64,000 nt of DNA from 55-13 sp964501275. GTDB taxonomy: Bacteria > Armatimonadota > Fimbriimonadia > Fimbriimonadales > Fimbriimonadaceae. The notes under the pieces were generated by a model. The model did not search any database. It saw only the letters and a program-made list of their open reading frames with translations, and was not told the DNA's origin. This document shows positions 41,778 through 50,249 of this stretch, one piece after another. Each line of letters starts with the position of its first letter. Positions within the stretch are counted from its first letter, which is position 1. The translations under genes were made by a program, and so were the position numbers. Location: the NCBI GenBank assembly GCA_964501275.1, contig CAZCSP010000021.1, positions 1 through 64,000 on the forward strand, read 5' to 3'.

Positions 41778-44498
41778 TTACTTGTCCAGCGCGACCTTTA
41801 CCTTGCTGCTGCTGCGAATCGCCGCCTGAGCTGCGGCAAGCCGTGCAATCGGCACCCGGAAGGGAGAGCAGCTAACGTAGTCCAGGCCGACCTGTTGGCA
41901 GAAGTCAATGGACTCAGGATCGCCGCCGTGCTCGCCGCAGATGCCGCATTTGAGGCCCGGTCGAGACTTCCGCCCCTCTTCCACCGCAATCTCCATCAGC
42001 CGCCCAACGCCGACCGTGTCGATGGTCTCGAACGGGTTGCGAGGAAGGATCTTCTGCTCGACATACCGCTGAAGGAACTTGCCCTCGGCGTCGTCTCGCG
42101 AGTAGCCAAAGGTGGTCTGCGTGAGGTCGTTGGTGCCAAAGCTGAAGAACTGGGCGTACTCCGCGATCTCTCCGGCGGTCAGGGCCGCGCGGGGGATCTC
42201 GATCATGGTGCCAAAAGTGTAGGGAATCTCGACGCCCTGTTCGGCGACGATCTTCTTAGCCTCCGCCTCCAACTGACCCTGTACCACCTTCAACTCGTTG
42301 ACGGTGGAAACCAGCGGAATCATGATTTCGGGGAGAACCGACTTGCCTTGCTTGATCAGCTTGGCCGCCGCCTGAAGGATCGCCCGGGTCTGCATGATGA
42401 CCAGGCCGGGAAGGATAATGGAAAGGCGAACGCCGCGCAGGCCGAGCATCGGGTTCTGCTCCTTCATCGCCTCCACTTCCGCCAGAAGCTTCATCTTCTC
42501 TTCCAATTGGCTCCGCAACTTGGCGGTTGCGTCGTCGGTTGGGGTAGAGAAGCCGAGTCGGGTCTTCAACTCCGTGGTTTCTCGGATGAGAGTCTCGTGG
42601 GAGGGTAGGAACTCGTGGAGCGGCGGGTCGATGAGGCGGACCGTCACCGGCTTGCCTTGCATGACCTCGAAAATCCCCTCAAAGTCGCCCTGCTGGATCA
42701 CCTGGAGCTTGTCCAACATCTCCTGTCGGATCGACTCTTCCTTGGTAAGGATCATCTCCTGGACCAGCGGAAGGCGGTCGGCTTCGAAGAACATATGCTC
42801 GGTTCGGCAGAGGCCGATGCCCTCGGCGCCAAACTCCAGCGCCTGCTTGGAGTCGCGAGGATTGTCGGCGTTGGCGCGGATGCCCAGGGTTCGGAACGAG
42901 TCCGCCCATTCCATTAGTTCTCCGAACGATCCGCTGACTTCGGGCGCGATTAACTTTAGGGCGCCTAAGTAAACGTTCCCCGACGAGCCGTCCATCGTAA
43001 TGGTGTCGCCTTCCTTTACAATATGCCCCCCAACTTTGAAGTGCTTGGTATGATCATCCACTTCCAAAGCCTCGGCGCCCGCCACACAGGGGATGCCGAA
43101 GCCTCGGGCAACCACAGCTGCGTGGGAGGTTTTGCCGCCTCGAGCCGTCAGGACGCCCTGGGCGGCCAACATTCCGTGAACGTCGTCGGGGTTGGTCTCG
43201 TCACGAACCAGGATTACCTTCTCGCCCGCTCCGCCATGGACTCCTCGGTGGGCGGCGGTGTCGGCGTCGAAGACGGCAATTCCGACCGCTGCGCCAGGGG
43301 AAGCCGCCAATCCGGTCGCCAGCAGGGTTGCGCCCTCCAGGGAGGCTGGGTCGATGCGGGGGTGGAGGAGTTGGTCGAGGTGAGAGCCGGTGACGCGCTG
43401 AATCGCCGTCTCCTTGTCGATCAAACCTTCCTTCACCATCTCGACCGCGGCGCGGACAGCCGCCGGGCCGGTTCGCTTGCCAGATCGGCACTGAAGCATG
43501 AACAGCTTGCCGTGCTCGATGGTGAACTCCAGGTCCTGGAGGTCCTTGTAGTGGCCCTCTAAAATGTCGCAAGTCTTGACAAACTCGTTGTAGACGGCCG
43601 GATTCTGCTTCTGAAGCTCGCTGATGGGCACCGGAGTTCGCACACCGGCCACCACGTCCTCGCCCTGGGCGTTCATCAGATACTCGCCGTAGAGCGACTT
43701 CTCGCCGGTCGAGGGGTCACGGGTGAAGGCGACGCCGGTTCCGCAGTCGTCGCCCGCGTTGCCATAGACCATCGACTGGATGTTGACCGCCGTGCCGATC
43801 TCGTCGGGAATCTTCTCGGTGCGGCGATAGACGATGGCGCGGTCGTTATTCCAGCTTCGGAAAACGGCCTCGGTCGAAAGCTCTAGCTGCTCCCAAACGT
43901 CGGTCGGGAACTCTCGGCCCGCATTGTCGCGAACGTGGGCCAGGAACAGGTCGCAGACTTCCTTCAACTGGTCCGCGCTCAAATCCAGGTCTTCGGTCGC
44001 GCCGACTTTTTCTTTGTACTTCTTGAAAATGTCCTGGTCGAAGGCGTGCTTGCTGAGGCCGAACGACACGTCGCTGAACATCATGATAAAGCGGCGATAG
44101 CTGTCGTAGACGAACCGCGCGTCGCCGGTCTCGTTGATCATCGCCTGGACGGTGGTCGGGTTGAGGCCTAGATTCAAAACGGTGTCCATCATGCCCGGCA
44201 TGGAGAACTTGGAGCCGGAGCGGACGGAGACGAGGAGGGGCTTCTCGGACCCGCCGAAGGTCTTGGACATCTGCTTTTCGACATCGGCAACCGCCGCCCG
44301 CACCTCGTCCATCAGCCCAATGGGAAGCCGCTTGCCCTGCTCGTAGTACTCGGTGCAGACCTCGGTGGTGATGGTGAAGCCTGGGGGCACGGGGAGCCCG
44401 ATGTTGGTCATTTCGGCGAGGTTGGCCCCCTTGCCGCCGAGGAGGTCTCGCATGGTAGCGTTGCCCTCCCTGAAGAGGTAGACGCGCTTGTTGCTCAT
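41778..44498 (-). CDS. ppdK: Pyruvate, phosphate dikinase
   Basis: 906 aa, full length. The N-terminal nucleotide-binding domain starts GGKGANLAEMTNIGLPVPPG, with SVRSGSKFSMPGMMDTVLNL. The phosphorylated His is in TARGGKTSHAAVVARGFGIP, and the C-terminal PEP/pyruvate domain has LKCGICGEHGGDPESI. It interconverts pyruvate + ATP + Pi and PEP + AMP + PPi. A TAGGAGT lies 14-20 bases before the start. The adjacent DAHP synthase consumes PEP, so a metabolic link is possible. Confidence 0.98.
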   Translation of the reverse strand: MSNKRVYLFREGNATMRDLLGGKGANLAEMTNIGLPVPPGFTITTEVCTEYYEQGKRLPIGLMDEVRAAVADVEKQMSKTFGGSEKPLLVSVRSGSKFSMPGMMDTVLNLGLNPTTVQAMINETGDARFVYDSYRRFIMMFSDVSFGLSKHAFDQDIFKKYKEKVGATEDLDLSADQLKEVCDLFLAHVRDNAGREFPTDVWEQLELSTEAVFRSWNNDRAIVYRRTEKIPDEIGTAVNIQSMVYGNAGDDCGTGVAFTRDPSTGEKSLYGEYLMNAQGEDVVAGVRTPVPISELQKQNPAVYNEFVKTCDILEGHYKDLQDLEFTIEHGKLFMLQCRSGKRTGPAAVRAAVEMVKEGLIDKETAIQRVTGSHLDQLLHPRIDPASLEGATLLATGLAASPGAAVGIAVFDADTAAHRGVHGGAGEKVILVRDETNPDDVHGMLAAQGVLTARGGKTSHAAVVARGFGIPCVAGAEALEVDDHTKHFKVGGHIVKEGDTITMDGSSGNVYLGALKLIAPEVSGSFGELMEWADSFRTLGIRANADNPRDSKQALEFGAEGIGLCRTEHMFFEADRLPLVQEMILTKEESIRQEMLDKLQVIQQGDFEGIFEVMQGKPVTVRLIDPPLHEFLPSHETLIRETTELKTRLGFSTPTDDATAKLRSQLEEKMKLLAEVEAMKEQNPMLGLRGVRLSIILPGLVIMQTRAILQAAAKLIKQGKSVLPEIMIPLVSTVNELKVVQGQLEAEAKKIVAEQGVEIPYTFGTMIEIPRAALTAGEIAEYAQFFSFGTNDLTQTTFGYSRDDAEGKFLQRYVEQKILPRNPFETIDTVGVGRLMEIAVEEGRKSRPGLKCGICGEHGGDPESIDFCQQVGLDYVSCSPFRVPIARLAAAQAAIRSSSKVKVALDK

Positions 44499-44610
44499 AT
44501 TAAGGTTGATTACTCCTAAAAGGTGTCGGATGCGCGCACGGCAACACTGGCGAGCGTGTCCCTTGGAATTGGATCGGAGTTTACCTTGTCAGCCGCCCAG
44601 CCTCCGGGAG

Positions 44611-44695
44611 CCCTCTCCTCGTTTTGCGCGGCTACCGGTGGTACAGGCCGAGAGTTGGCATCGCGACAAAATGAGGAGGGGGTTGGGGATGGAGG
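44611..44695 (+). repeat. 85-bp hairpin element, copy 1 of 3
   Basis: CCCTCTCCTCGTTTTGCGCG near the left end pairs with CGCGACAAAATGAGGAGGGG near the right, a stem of about 20 bp with a bulged A. The interior contains GTACAGGCCGAGAGTTGGCA. It lies between ppdK and the next minus-strand gene. The tail GGTTGGGGATGGAGG is the inverse of a module in the ATPase repeats. Confidence 0.85.
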
Positions 44696-44749
44696 TCTGC
44701 GAAGTTGTCAAACCAGTTGAGCCCCGAGAGCCTTGGGACAAGTTCGCGG

Positions 44750-45304
44750 CTATCTAGCCCCAAGCCATCTCCAAATCGCTGCCCACTGACACTCTAGCCA
44801 AGTTGGGCGATGTCGAACCACTACGAAGCAGGTATAGCCTTCGGCTTTCAGATCGTCTGGAACGGAGGACCAAAAGTTGACATACTGCATTTCTTCTTGC
44901 GCAAGACGCTGATGCACACCGTTGACCTTATAGTCGGAGTAGGACTCCACATGGCGAGCAAACAGGGGTACCCAGCCAAGGTCCTCCATCTCTGCCTTCA
45001 TAGCTTTCAGAACTGTATCGGAGTTCACCCTAAAGCCATAGTAGTCCACCCGCCGCGCATCGTTCCGTCGATGGAATGCTGGTCTGGAACGCTCTGGAAT
45101 CCACTCGCCCTGAACCTCGGAAATAAAAGCTAGCGGCGGACGGCTGGCGGGGCCAAACGCGACGAACATGGCGACGGCGATCCCCAGCACCACGGCAAAG
45201 AGCAATGACCTTCGAAGAAATCGTTTGCGCCTTTCCACAACATATCTTAACTCGAAGCCTGGTCGTTTCCCCAACACCCATGATCCTCGAGCGTAGACAG
45301 CCAC
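44750..45304 (-). CDS. Membrane-anchored protein, WAAVRxWFG family copy A
   Basis: Up to 184 aa; the GTG 45304 start is uncertain. A basic N-terminus (ERRKRFLRRS) precedes one TM helix (LLFAVVLGIAVAMFVAFGP). A ~130-residue extracytoplasmic region follows and ends CFVVVRHRPTWLECQWAAIW then RWLGAR. The same layout and C-terminal motif recur in the genes at 49017 and 49531 and in the remnant at 50010. No known domain recognised. Confidence 0.65.
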   Translation of the reverse strand: MAVYARGSWVLGKRPGFELRYVVERRKRFLRRSLLFAVVLGIAVAMFVAFGPASRPPLAFISEVQGEWIPERSRPAFHRRNDARRVDYYGFRVNSDTVLKAMKAEMEDLGWVPLFARHVESYSDYKVNGVHQRLAQEEMQYVNFWSSVPDDLKAEGYTCFVVVRHRPTWLECQWAAIWRWLGAR

Positions 45305-45450
45305 AAAGCCAAGGTGTTGGGGGTTCAGACGCCAGCCTCCGGTCCAACCCCCAACATCTGATCCTCATGCCCGCCAGATTTTTCAGGCACGCGGATGCTG
45401 GGGGAGCGAAAACCGCACTCTGCGGCAGGCAAAACTAGGAATAATCAGTC

Positions 45451-46047
45451 ATGGACAAGCCGCCTACAATCCTCCGCCAACTCCACCCCTGCGGCCCCAA
45501 CTACCGCCTACTTAACCAGGTAGGAGAAGACTTGGCGAATCTCCGTGAGCTTGTTCCCAAGCTGGAATCCCTCCGCCAGGAGGACCCCGACAACGACCTT
45601 TGGCAAAGGCGCTGGGCGGAAGCCACGGAAATGCTTCAAGACTACGAAGTCCGCTACAACGCCATGGCCAAGGTCCGAGAGAAAGCCCTCCGCAACTTCC
45701 GCCGACTCCATCCTACACTCGCCGCTGGCTTTATCCGAAAAAGCCGAGACGCCACTCGCCAACGCCCTCTCAAGCCCGAACTGGAAGAACGATTCCAGTC
45801 GCTTATCGAGGAACTTGAAGACCTCGTCTTCGAGTTTTCAGTCACCGAAAAGCAAGACGAGCTTAAGCGGGACGAACTTCTAGCCTTGGTCGATACGCTT
45901 GCCGTGCAAGTCGAAATGATTGCCCACGATCTAGGACTCGACAAGGTCAGTGCAGGAATCAGAGACGCCGCCCTTCAGATCGCAAAAATCTTTGGCGAAG
46001 ATCAAGCCGCAAAAGACAAAGCCGCCATAGAAAGCAAGCAGGACTAG
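45451..46047 (+). CDS. Coiled-coil protein of unknown function
   Basis: 198 aa, predominantly helical and charged, with heptad-like stretches (VGEDLANLRELVPKLESLRQ and LEERFQSLIEELEDLVFEFS). No signal peptide, TM segment or recognised domain. An 85-bp hairpin element begins six bases after its stop. Confidence 0.6.
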   Translation: MDKPPTILRQLHPCGPNYRLLNQVGEDLANLRELVPKLESLRQEDPDNDLWQRRWAEATEMLQDYEVRYNAMAKVREKALRNFRRLHPTLAAGFIRKSRDATRQRPLKPELEERFQSLIEELEDLVFEFSVTEKQDELKRDELLALVDTLAVQVEMIAHDLGLDKVSAGIRDAALQIAKIFGEDQAAKDKAAIESKQD

Positions 46048-46052
46048 CCGAG

Positions 46053-46137
46053 CCCCCTCCTCGTTTTGCGCGGCCACCGGGTGGTACAGGCCGAGAGTTG
46101 GCATCGCGACAAAATGAGGAGGGGGTTGGAGGTGGAG
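46053..46137 (+). repeat. 85-bp hairpin element, copy 2 of 3
   Basis: The most symmetric copy: CCCCCTCCTC, then G, TTTTG, CGCG on the left, and CGCG, A, CAAAA, T, GAGGAGGGGG on the right. The interior carries CCACCGGGTGGTACAGGCC. It lies just after a stop codon and about 120 bp before arsR. Confidence 0.9.
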
Positions 46138-46241
46138 CATCAGGGTTGCGACGGGTGGATAGCGGTGGTTTGAGGAAATCGCATCCTGAGGCTCAACCAC
46201 AGCGGGCGCTCAGCCTCTCATTGCAGTGCCGACTCCCATGC

Positions 46242-46271
46242 GCTATACTGAACCGTATGGTTCAGTATAGC
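46242..46271. promoter_or_regulatory. Palindromic operator over the arsR start codon
   Basis: GCTATACTGAACC (46242-46254) and GGTTCAGTATAGC (46259-46271) are perfect 13-bp arms around GTAT; the ATG of arsR at 46257 lies in the centre. ArsR-type repressors bind such palindromes, so this is probably the autoregulatory operator of the arsR-AHSA1 unit. Confidence 0.8.
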
Positions 46272-46610
46272 CAAGCCCACTACGATGCCTCGTTCGGCGC
46301 GCTCTCGGACGCCACCCGACGCGGCGTTCTGGAGCAACTCGGACGGGCGGACGCTTCGATCACTGCCCTTGCCGAGAGGTTCCACATGACCCTTACCGGC
46401 ATGAAGAAACATATAGGCGTCTTGGAGCAAGCCGGGCTCGTCACTACGGAGAAGGTTGGGCGCGTGCGGACCTGCAGGCTCGGGTTGCGCGGACTGGAGG
46501 AAGAGGCGGCATGGATCGAGAGGTATCGCCAGCTCTGGGCCGCGCGCTTCGACGAGTTGGACATCGTTGTCGGGGAATTGAAACGGAAGGAGAAAGCAAA
46601 TGGACGTTAA
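46257..46610 (+). CDS. ArsR-family transcriptional regulator
   Basis: 117 aa from ATG 46257 (MVQYSQAHYDASFGALSDAT). The winged helix has ATRRGVLEQLGRADASITAL, the recognition helix AERFHMTLTGMKKHIGVLEQ and AGLVTTEKVGRVRTCRL. No Cys metal-sensing motif (CxCxxC) is present, so it belongs to the non-metal group commonly paired with AHSA1/SRPBCC genes. It overlaps the next gene by 11 bp. Confidence 0.92.
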   Translation: MVQYSQAHYDASFGALSDATRRGVLEQLGRADASITALAERFHMTLTGMKKHIGVLEQAGLVTTEKVGRVRTCRLGLRGLEEEAAWIERYRQLWAARFDELDIVVGELKRKEKANGR

Positions 46611-47088
46611 TAGAGAAAACAAGACCAAGGTAGAGCGGGTGTCCGACTGCGAAGTCGTCGTCACCCGCACCGTCAACGCGCCTGCGCGCCTCGTGTTCGA
46701 GGCGTGGACCAAGGCAGAGCTATTCAGGAGGTGGTGGGTGCCCAAATCGTATGGGCTAAACCTGGCTTCCTGCGAAATGGATGTTCACGTTGGGGGACAG
46801 TACCGTTTGGCGTTTCTCCACGAAGGTTCGACAATGGAGTTCTTCGGCACGTACCTGGAAGTGACCCCGCCCTCGCGCCTCGTTTGGACGAACGAAGAGG
46901 GTGACGCTGGCCAGACTATCACCACGGTGACCTTCGAAGAAAACGCAGGCAAGACGTTGCTGACCGTGCATGATCGCTATCCGTCGCCGGAAGCAGTTGA
47001 CACCGGATCGACAGGCGCCATGCCCGAGGCGCTCGACCAACTCGACGAACTTCTCGCCAGCCTGGGATCAAGTGCGGAGACAGATTGA
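46600..47088 (+). CDS. AHSA1 / SRPBCC-domain protein
   Basis: 162 aa. VVVTRTVNAPARLVFEAWTK, then FRRWWVPKSYGLNLASCEMD, VGGQYRLAF and the C-terminal helix region (ALDQLDELLASLG) match the AHSA1 (Bet v1-like) fold, which binds hydrophobic ligands. It is co-transcribed with arsR; such pairs are frequent, and the ligand is generally unknown. Confidence 0.9.
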   Translation: MDVNRENKTKVERVSDCEVVVTRTVNAPARLVFEAWTKAELFRRWWVPKSYGLNLASCEMDVHVGGQYRLAFLHEGSTMEFFGTYLEVTPPSRLVWTNEEGDAGQTITTVTFEENAGKTLLTVHDRYPSPEAVDTGSTGAMPEALDQLDELLASLGSSAETD

Positions 47089-47206
47089 CGCAGCCAATCC
47101 ATCAAAAAAGCTTCCTGGCGGTGCGAGTCGTAGCAAGGGCGACGGCATGATAGAATTAACTCCTCAGGGCCAAATGATATGGGCTCGGCAGTGAGCTTCT
47201 GAGACG

Positions 47207-47989
47207 ATGAACGACCGTCCTGCGGTAATTGGATACTGGCTAAGAGTTGCGCTCGCATTGGCAACGCTCGCCGTCACCATCGCCTTCCTCTACCAAACGA
47301 GCCTGCCGCCACCCCTGACTCGCTATGACCTGTTCTCCATGGTCGCTCTCGGCTTTGCGATCAAGCACTGTTATTGGTTTAGGCCGCTTGGGGTGATTGG
47401 CTACATCCTATTGCTCTCACCTCAAAGCACGATGGCAATGAACTGTCTGCTGGTGATCCAGTTACTGATGGTTGTTGGCATGTATCAATCCCCGAGGCCC
47501 TTTGTTCCGAGGAATTTCTCTGATGCGAAAAGGGCAGCTTTAGCCACTGCAGTCGCGGTCGGGCTAACCGTAACAGCGGGCCTCAATCTCATCTTTAACG
47601 TGGTTGAAGACTTGCCCCTCTTCTTTGCAGGAAACGAGGTGCAAGCGAGAATCACTGAATTCGACTGGGACGTGATAGACAAAGATCGTGGGCCTGCAGA
47701 GTTTGTGGGATACGTCACCTATGAATTCAGGACCGAGCGCGGACATAGTGTGAAGGGGCATGATCAAATTCCTATTGGCAAGCCACCAAAAGACGGCGAA
47801 GAACCGGTTGGTAAGCCCATCGAGGTGGTCTATGCGTCTTTCAACCCCAACTGGAATTCGGTCGCAACCAATGGAAACAGGACGTGGTGGGGCCTACTGC
47901 TTGGCCTCGCGGTGGTGCTTGGGTTCGGTATCTACGCTATTCCCACAACCTTCAGAGAGTCATTGAAGCTATACGAAGCCCAACTCTAA
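47207..47989 (+). CDS. Multi-pass membrane protein, DUF3592-like C-terminal part
   Basis: 260 aa. Four hydrophobic helices lie in the first ~130 residues. An exposed beta-rich segment follows (EVQARITEFDWDVIDKDRGP then VGYVTYEFRTERGHSVKGHD), like DUF3592 domains, and then a last TM helix (WWGLLLGLAVVLGFGIYAI). The role is unknown. No ribosome-binding site is obvious. Confidence 0.6.
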   Translation: MNDRPAVIGYWLRVALALATLAVTIAFLYQTSLPPPLTRYDLFSMVALGFAIKHCYWFRPLGVIGYILLLSPQSTMAMNCLLVIQLLMVVGMYQSPRPFVPRNFSDAKRAALATAVAVGLTVTAGLNLIFNVVEDLPLFFAGNEVQARITEFDWDVIDKDRGPAEFVGYVTYEFRTERGHSVKGHDQIPIGKPPKDGEEPVGKPIEVVYASFNPNWNSVATNGNRTWWGLLLGLAVVLGFGIYAIPTTFRESLKLYEAQL

Positions 47990-48112
47990 ATGGACCGAGC
48001 GAACTTTATCGGCGTTGGCCTCTCTTGCGTTGTGGTCGCCGCAATGATTGCCTGGCCGCTGTCCGGGAATCCGCCGTACTGGTTTTCTATGCGCCGAAGA
48101 GGTGGGCGGTAG
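47990..48112 (+). CDS. Possible 40-aa membrane peptide
   Basis: An ATG directly follows the preceding TAA and opens 40 codons: a hydrophobic N-terminal helix (FIGVGLSCVVVAAMIAWPL) and a basic end (RRRGGR). It could be a small partner of the upstream membrane protein or a remnant. No homology can be claimed. Confidence 0.2.
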   Translation: MDRANFIGVGLSCVVVAAMIAWPLSGNPPYWFSMRRRGGR

Positions 48113-48208
48113 CGTTGACTCATCGGGTCCACGCGGTGAGCCCCCGCCGTCAGCGAGCCGAGCAACGGGGCCGTGGTCTACAGGTTTAAGAGCGGCTATG
48201 ATTGAACG

Positions 48209-48919
48209 ATGAACAGGCGCACGGAGTTTCCGCTTGGTGTTGCGGAGGGAATCAAGAGCTATGTGTATATGCTCTTGGATCCAAGAACCGACCCGCCTGC
48301 TCCTTTCTATGTCGGGAAGGGCGTTGGCAACCGCATCTTCGCCCACATGAACGAGGCCATCGCAAGACCAGAAGAGTCCGATAAGCTGGACCGCATCCGA
48401 GCGATTCACACCGATGGGCAAGAGGTGTTGCACATTGTGTTGCGACACAACCTCACGCCAGAGTGTGCCATCGAAGTCGAGGCCGCATTCATCGATTATC
48501 TTGATGCCCTCACCAACATCGCGGGTGGCTTTGGCTCCCGAACCCGAGGGCTGATGACTGTGGATGAAGTGATTGCAGAATATGAAGCGCCGGATGTTGC
48601 GATATCGGAACCCGCCATCCTCATCAAGATCAATAGGCTGTACGAGCGAGGGATGTCCGCAGACGCGCTCTACCAAGTGACTCGAAAGAGCTGGGTGATG
48701 GGAGAAAGGCGAAAGGGGGCGCAATATGGATTTGCAGTGGCGTTCGGGATCATCCGTCAGGTCTATCGAATTGAAGAGTGGTACCCATCAGAGGACAATC
48801 CGAAACGCTGGGCTTTTCGCGGTGTCGTCGCCTCAAATCTCACTCATTACATCGGGGGGAGCGTTGCGAAGAACTTCGTAAAGGGCGAAGCGTTTCCGAT
48901 CAAGTATCTGAACTGCTAG
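48209..48919 (+). CDS. LEM-3-like GIY-YIG domain protein
   Basis: 236 aa. KSYVYMLLDPRTDPPAPFYV then GKGVGNRIFAHMNEA carries the GIY-YIG nuclease core in the variant typical of LEM-3-like proteins. The Glu in AIEVEAAFIDYL is a candidate metal ligand. The C-terminal half has no named domain that I recognise. Possible DNA nuclease of unknown target; no modification or recombinase gene is adjacent. Confidence 0.8.
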   Translation: MNRRTEFPLGVAEGIKSYVYMLLDPRTDPPAPFYVGKGVGNRIFAHMNEAIARPEESDKLDRIRAIHTDGQEVLHIVLRHNLTPECAIEVEAAFIDYLDALTNIAGGFGSRTRGLMTVDEVIAEYEAPDVAISEPAILIKINRLYERGMSADALYQVTRKSWVMGERRKGAQYGFAVAFGIIRQVYRIEEWYPSEDNPKRWAFRGVVASNLTHYIGGSVAKNFVKGEAFPIKYLNC

Positions 48920-49016
48920 TCGGCCCTCTACTCGCTCGTGGGCGAAACGCAGCTAACCCTGCCCCCGCACCCCAAGGCTTGAACCGCGGACTTACAGCAT
49001 CAGAGCACGAAGGCCC

Positions 49017-49526
49017 TCAACCCCCAAACCACCTCCGAACCGCCGCCCACCGCAGTTCCAACCAGGAATTTTCCCGTTGCACCATCACAAAGCATGTCGT
49101 GCCTTTGGGGAGGACGAGGCCGTCTAAGAAAGATCCGGTAATGACGGGAAACGAGCCGCTCTGTAAGGCCGCAACCAACTCGCGATCGCTCACAAACCGA
49201 ATCTGCGTCTCAAGGGCGTCGAACTGCGGCCAATCTCCATAGTAATTCGAACCCGGCTCAGATTCTGTCAAGCCATGTTCTTTCGCAAATCGCCTTATCG
49301 ACGCCTCGACCTTGCTTGGCTCGTCGGTAAACGCAAAGCAAACCTTCTCGACGGCATTGCTGGATGGCGACTCCAGTTCATGTACCAGCCTTCCCTTGTG
49401 CTTCCCGATGAACGTGAACGGATCGCGAGACAGCAGGCCAACGCAAGCAACCAATCCCACCGCCAGCACGGCGAAAGCCAACAGCCACCACTTCTTCCTC
49501 GCTTTCAACCTGTGTTCTGTTCCCAT
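49017..49526 (-). CDS. Membrane-anchored protein, WAAVRxWFG family copy B
   Basis: 169 aa from ATG 49526 (MGTEHRLKARKK), just after the copy C stop. Basic N-terminus, one TM helix (WWLLAFAVLAVGLVACVGLL), then DPFTFIGKHKG and an extracytoplasmic region. It ends TTCFVMVQRENSWLELRWAA then VRRWFGG. Related to copies A, C, D and E. No known family. Confidence 0.65.
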   Translation of the reverse strand: MGTEHRLKARKKWWLLAFAVLAVGLVACVGLLSRDPFTFIGKHKGRLVHELESPSSNAVEKVCFAFTDEPSKVEASIRRFAKEHGLTESEPGSNYYGDWPQFDALETQIRFVSDRELVAALQSGSFPVITGSFLDGLVLPKGTTCFVMVQRENSWLELRWAAVRRWFGG

Positions 49527-49530
49527 TCGC

Positions 49531-50013
49531 CTAGTCTCCGAACCATCCTCGAACCGCCGCCCATTGTCGATCCAGCCAGGAAGTATCTCGATGAAGCTCA
49601 AGGATACAGGTTGCTTTCGCTGAAGGCTTAAAAGCTTTGCCAAACCTAGTCTCAAATCCTCGCTGCGGTGTCAATACAATGTGGTAGGCGTGCCCATCTG
49701 CTCCAATCGCGGGCGAGTTGCGGCCATTGAAACATTCCTTTTTGAGCGCTTCCCCAATAGACTGGAAGGAGCCATCAAACTCATAGAAAATGCTGATCTC
49801 ATCAGTTGACCGTGGCAGCGGAAATGACCAGGGATCGGAAATCTCCACCCCGCTGTGCAACAGGATGAATCGGAAAGGGGGTTGATGATTGTAAGGCCTG
49901 CTGATCGCGATTGCGGCCGCCAGCAAGATCACGATCGCCACACTGATCCACCATCGCTTCCTCTTCCCTCCCAACCTACGCTCCGTTCCCCTCTGTCCTA
50001 CCTGCCGCCTCAT
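49531..50013 (-). CDS. Membrane-anchored protein, WAAVRxWFG family copy C
   Basis: 160 aa from ATG 50013, which overlaps the remnant D stop as ATGA. KRKRWWISVAIVILLAAAIA is the anchor, and the end ATCILELHRDTSWLDRQWAA then VRGWFGD is the family motif. It forms a close tandem with copy B (4-bp gap). Copy numbers and couplings suggest repeated tandem duplication. Confidence 0.65.
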   Translation of the reverse strand: MRRQVGQRGTERRLGGKRKRWWISVAIVILLAAAIAISRPYNHQPPFRFILLHSGVEISDPWSFPLPRSTDEISIFYEFDGSFQSIGEALKKECFNGRNSPAIGADGHAYHIVLTPQRGFETRFGKAFKPSAKATCILELHRDTSWLDRQWAAVRGWFGD

Positions 50014-50231
50014 CGCCCAAACCATCCCCGAACCGCCGCCAACTGGCGGTCCAGCCAGGAAAGCTCAGACCGTACCGCCACGAAACAAGTCGTCCCTTCG
50101 GGAAGGATAAAGGCGTCCTTCCAGGCTCCATCGAGTTCGCTCACCCCTGTAAAGCGGACTTGAGTGTGACTTTACCCCCACTTGTACTTCGCCCAATCCG
50201 CATAGTGATTCATGTTGGGGCCTGAATCGGT
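50010..50231 (-). pseudogene. WAAVRxWFG family copy D, truncated with an in-frame stop
   Basis: Read in one frame, 50231 to 50010 gives TDSGPNMNHYADWAKYKWG, a TAA at 50172-50174, then SHTQVRFTGVSELDGAWKDA and PEGTTCFVAVRSELSWLDRQ then LAAVRGWFGR. This aligns with copy B (SEPGSNYYGDWPQFD...TQIRFVSDREL). The N-terminal anchor is absent, so this is a decayed copy. Confidence 0.8.
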
Positions 50232-50249
50232 CCAACCTCGTTTTTTGCC

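Noticed and set aside
47969..48724. 251-aa minus-strand ORF
   Set aside because: It lies opposite the LEM-3-like GIY-YIG gene, which has a clear family match.
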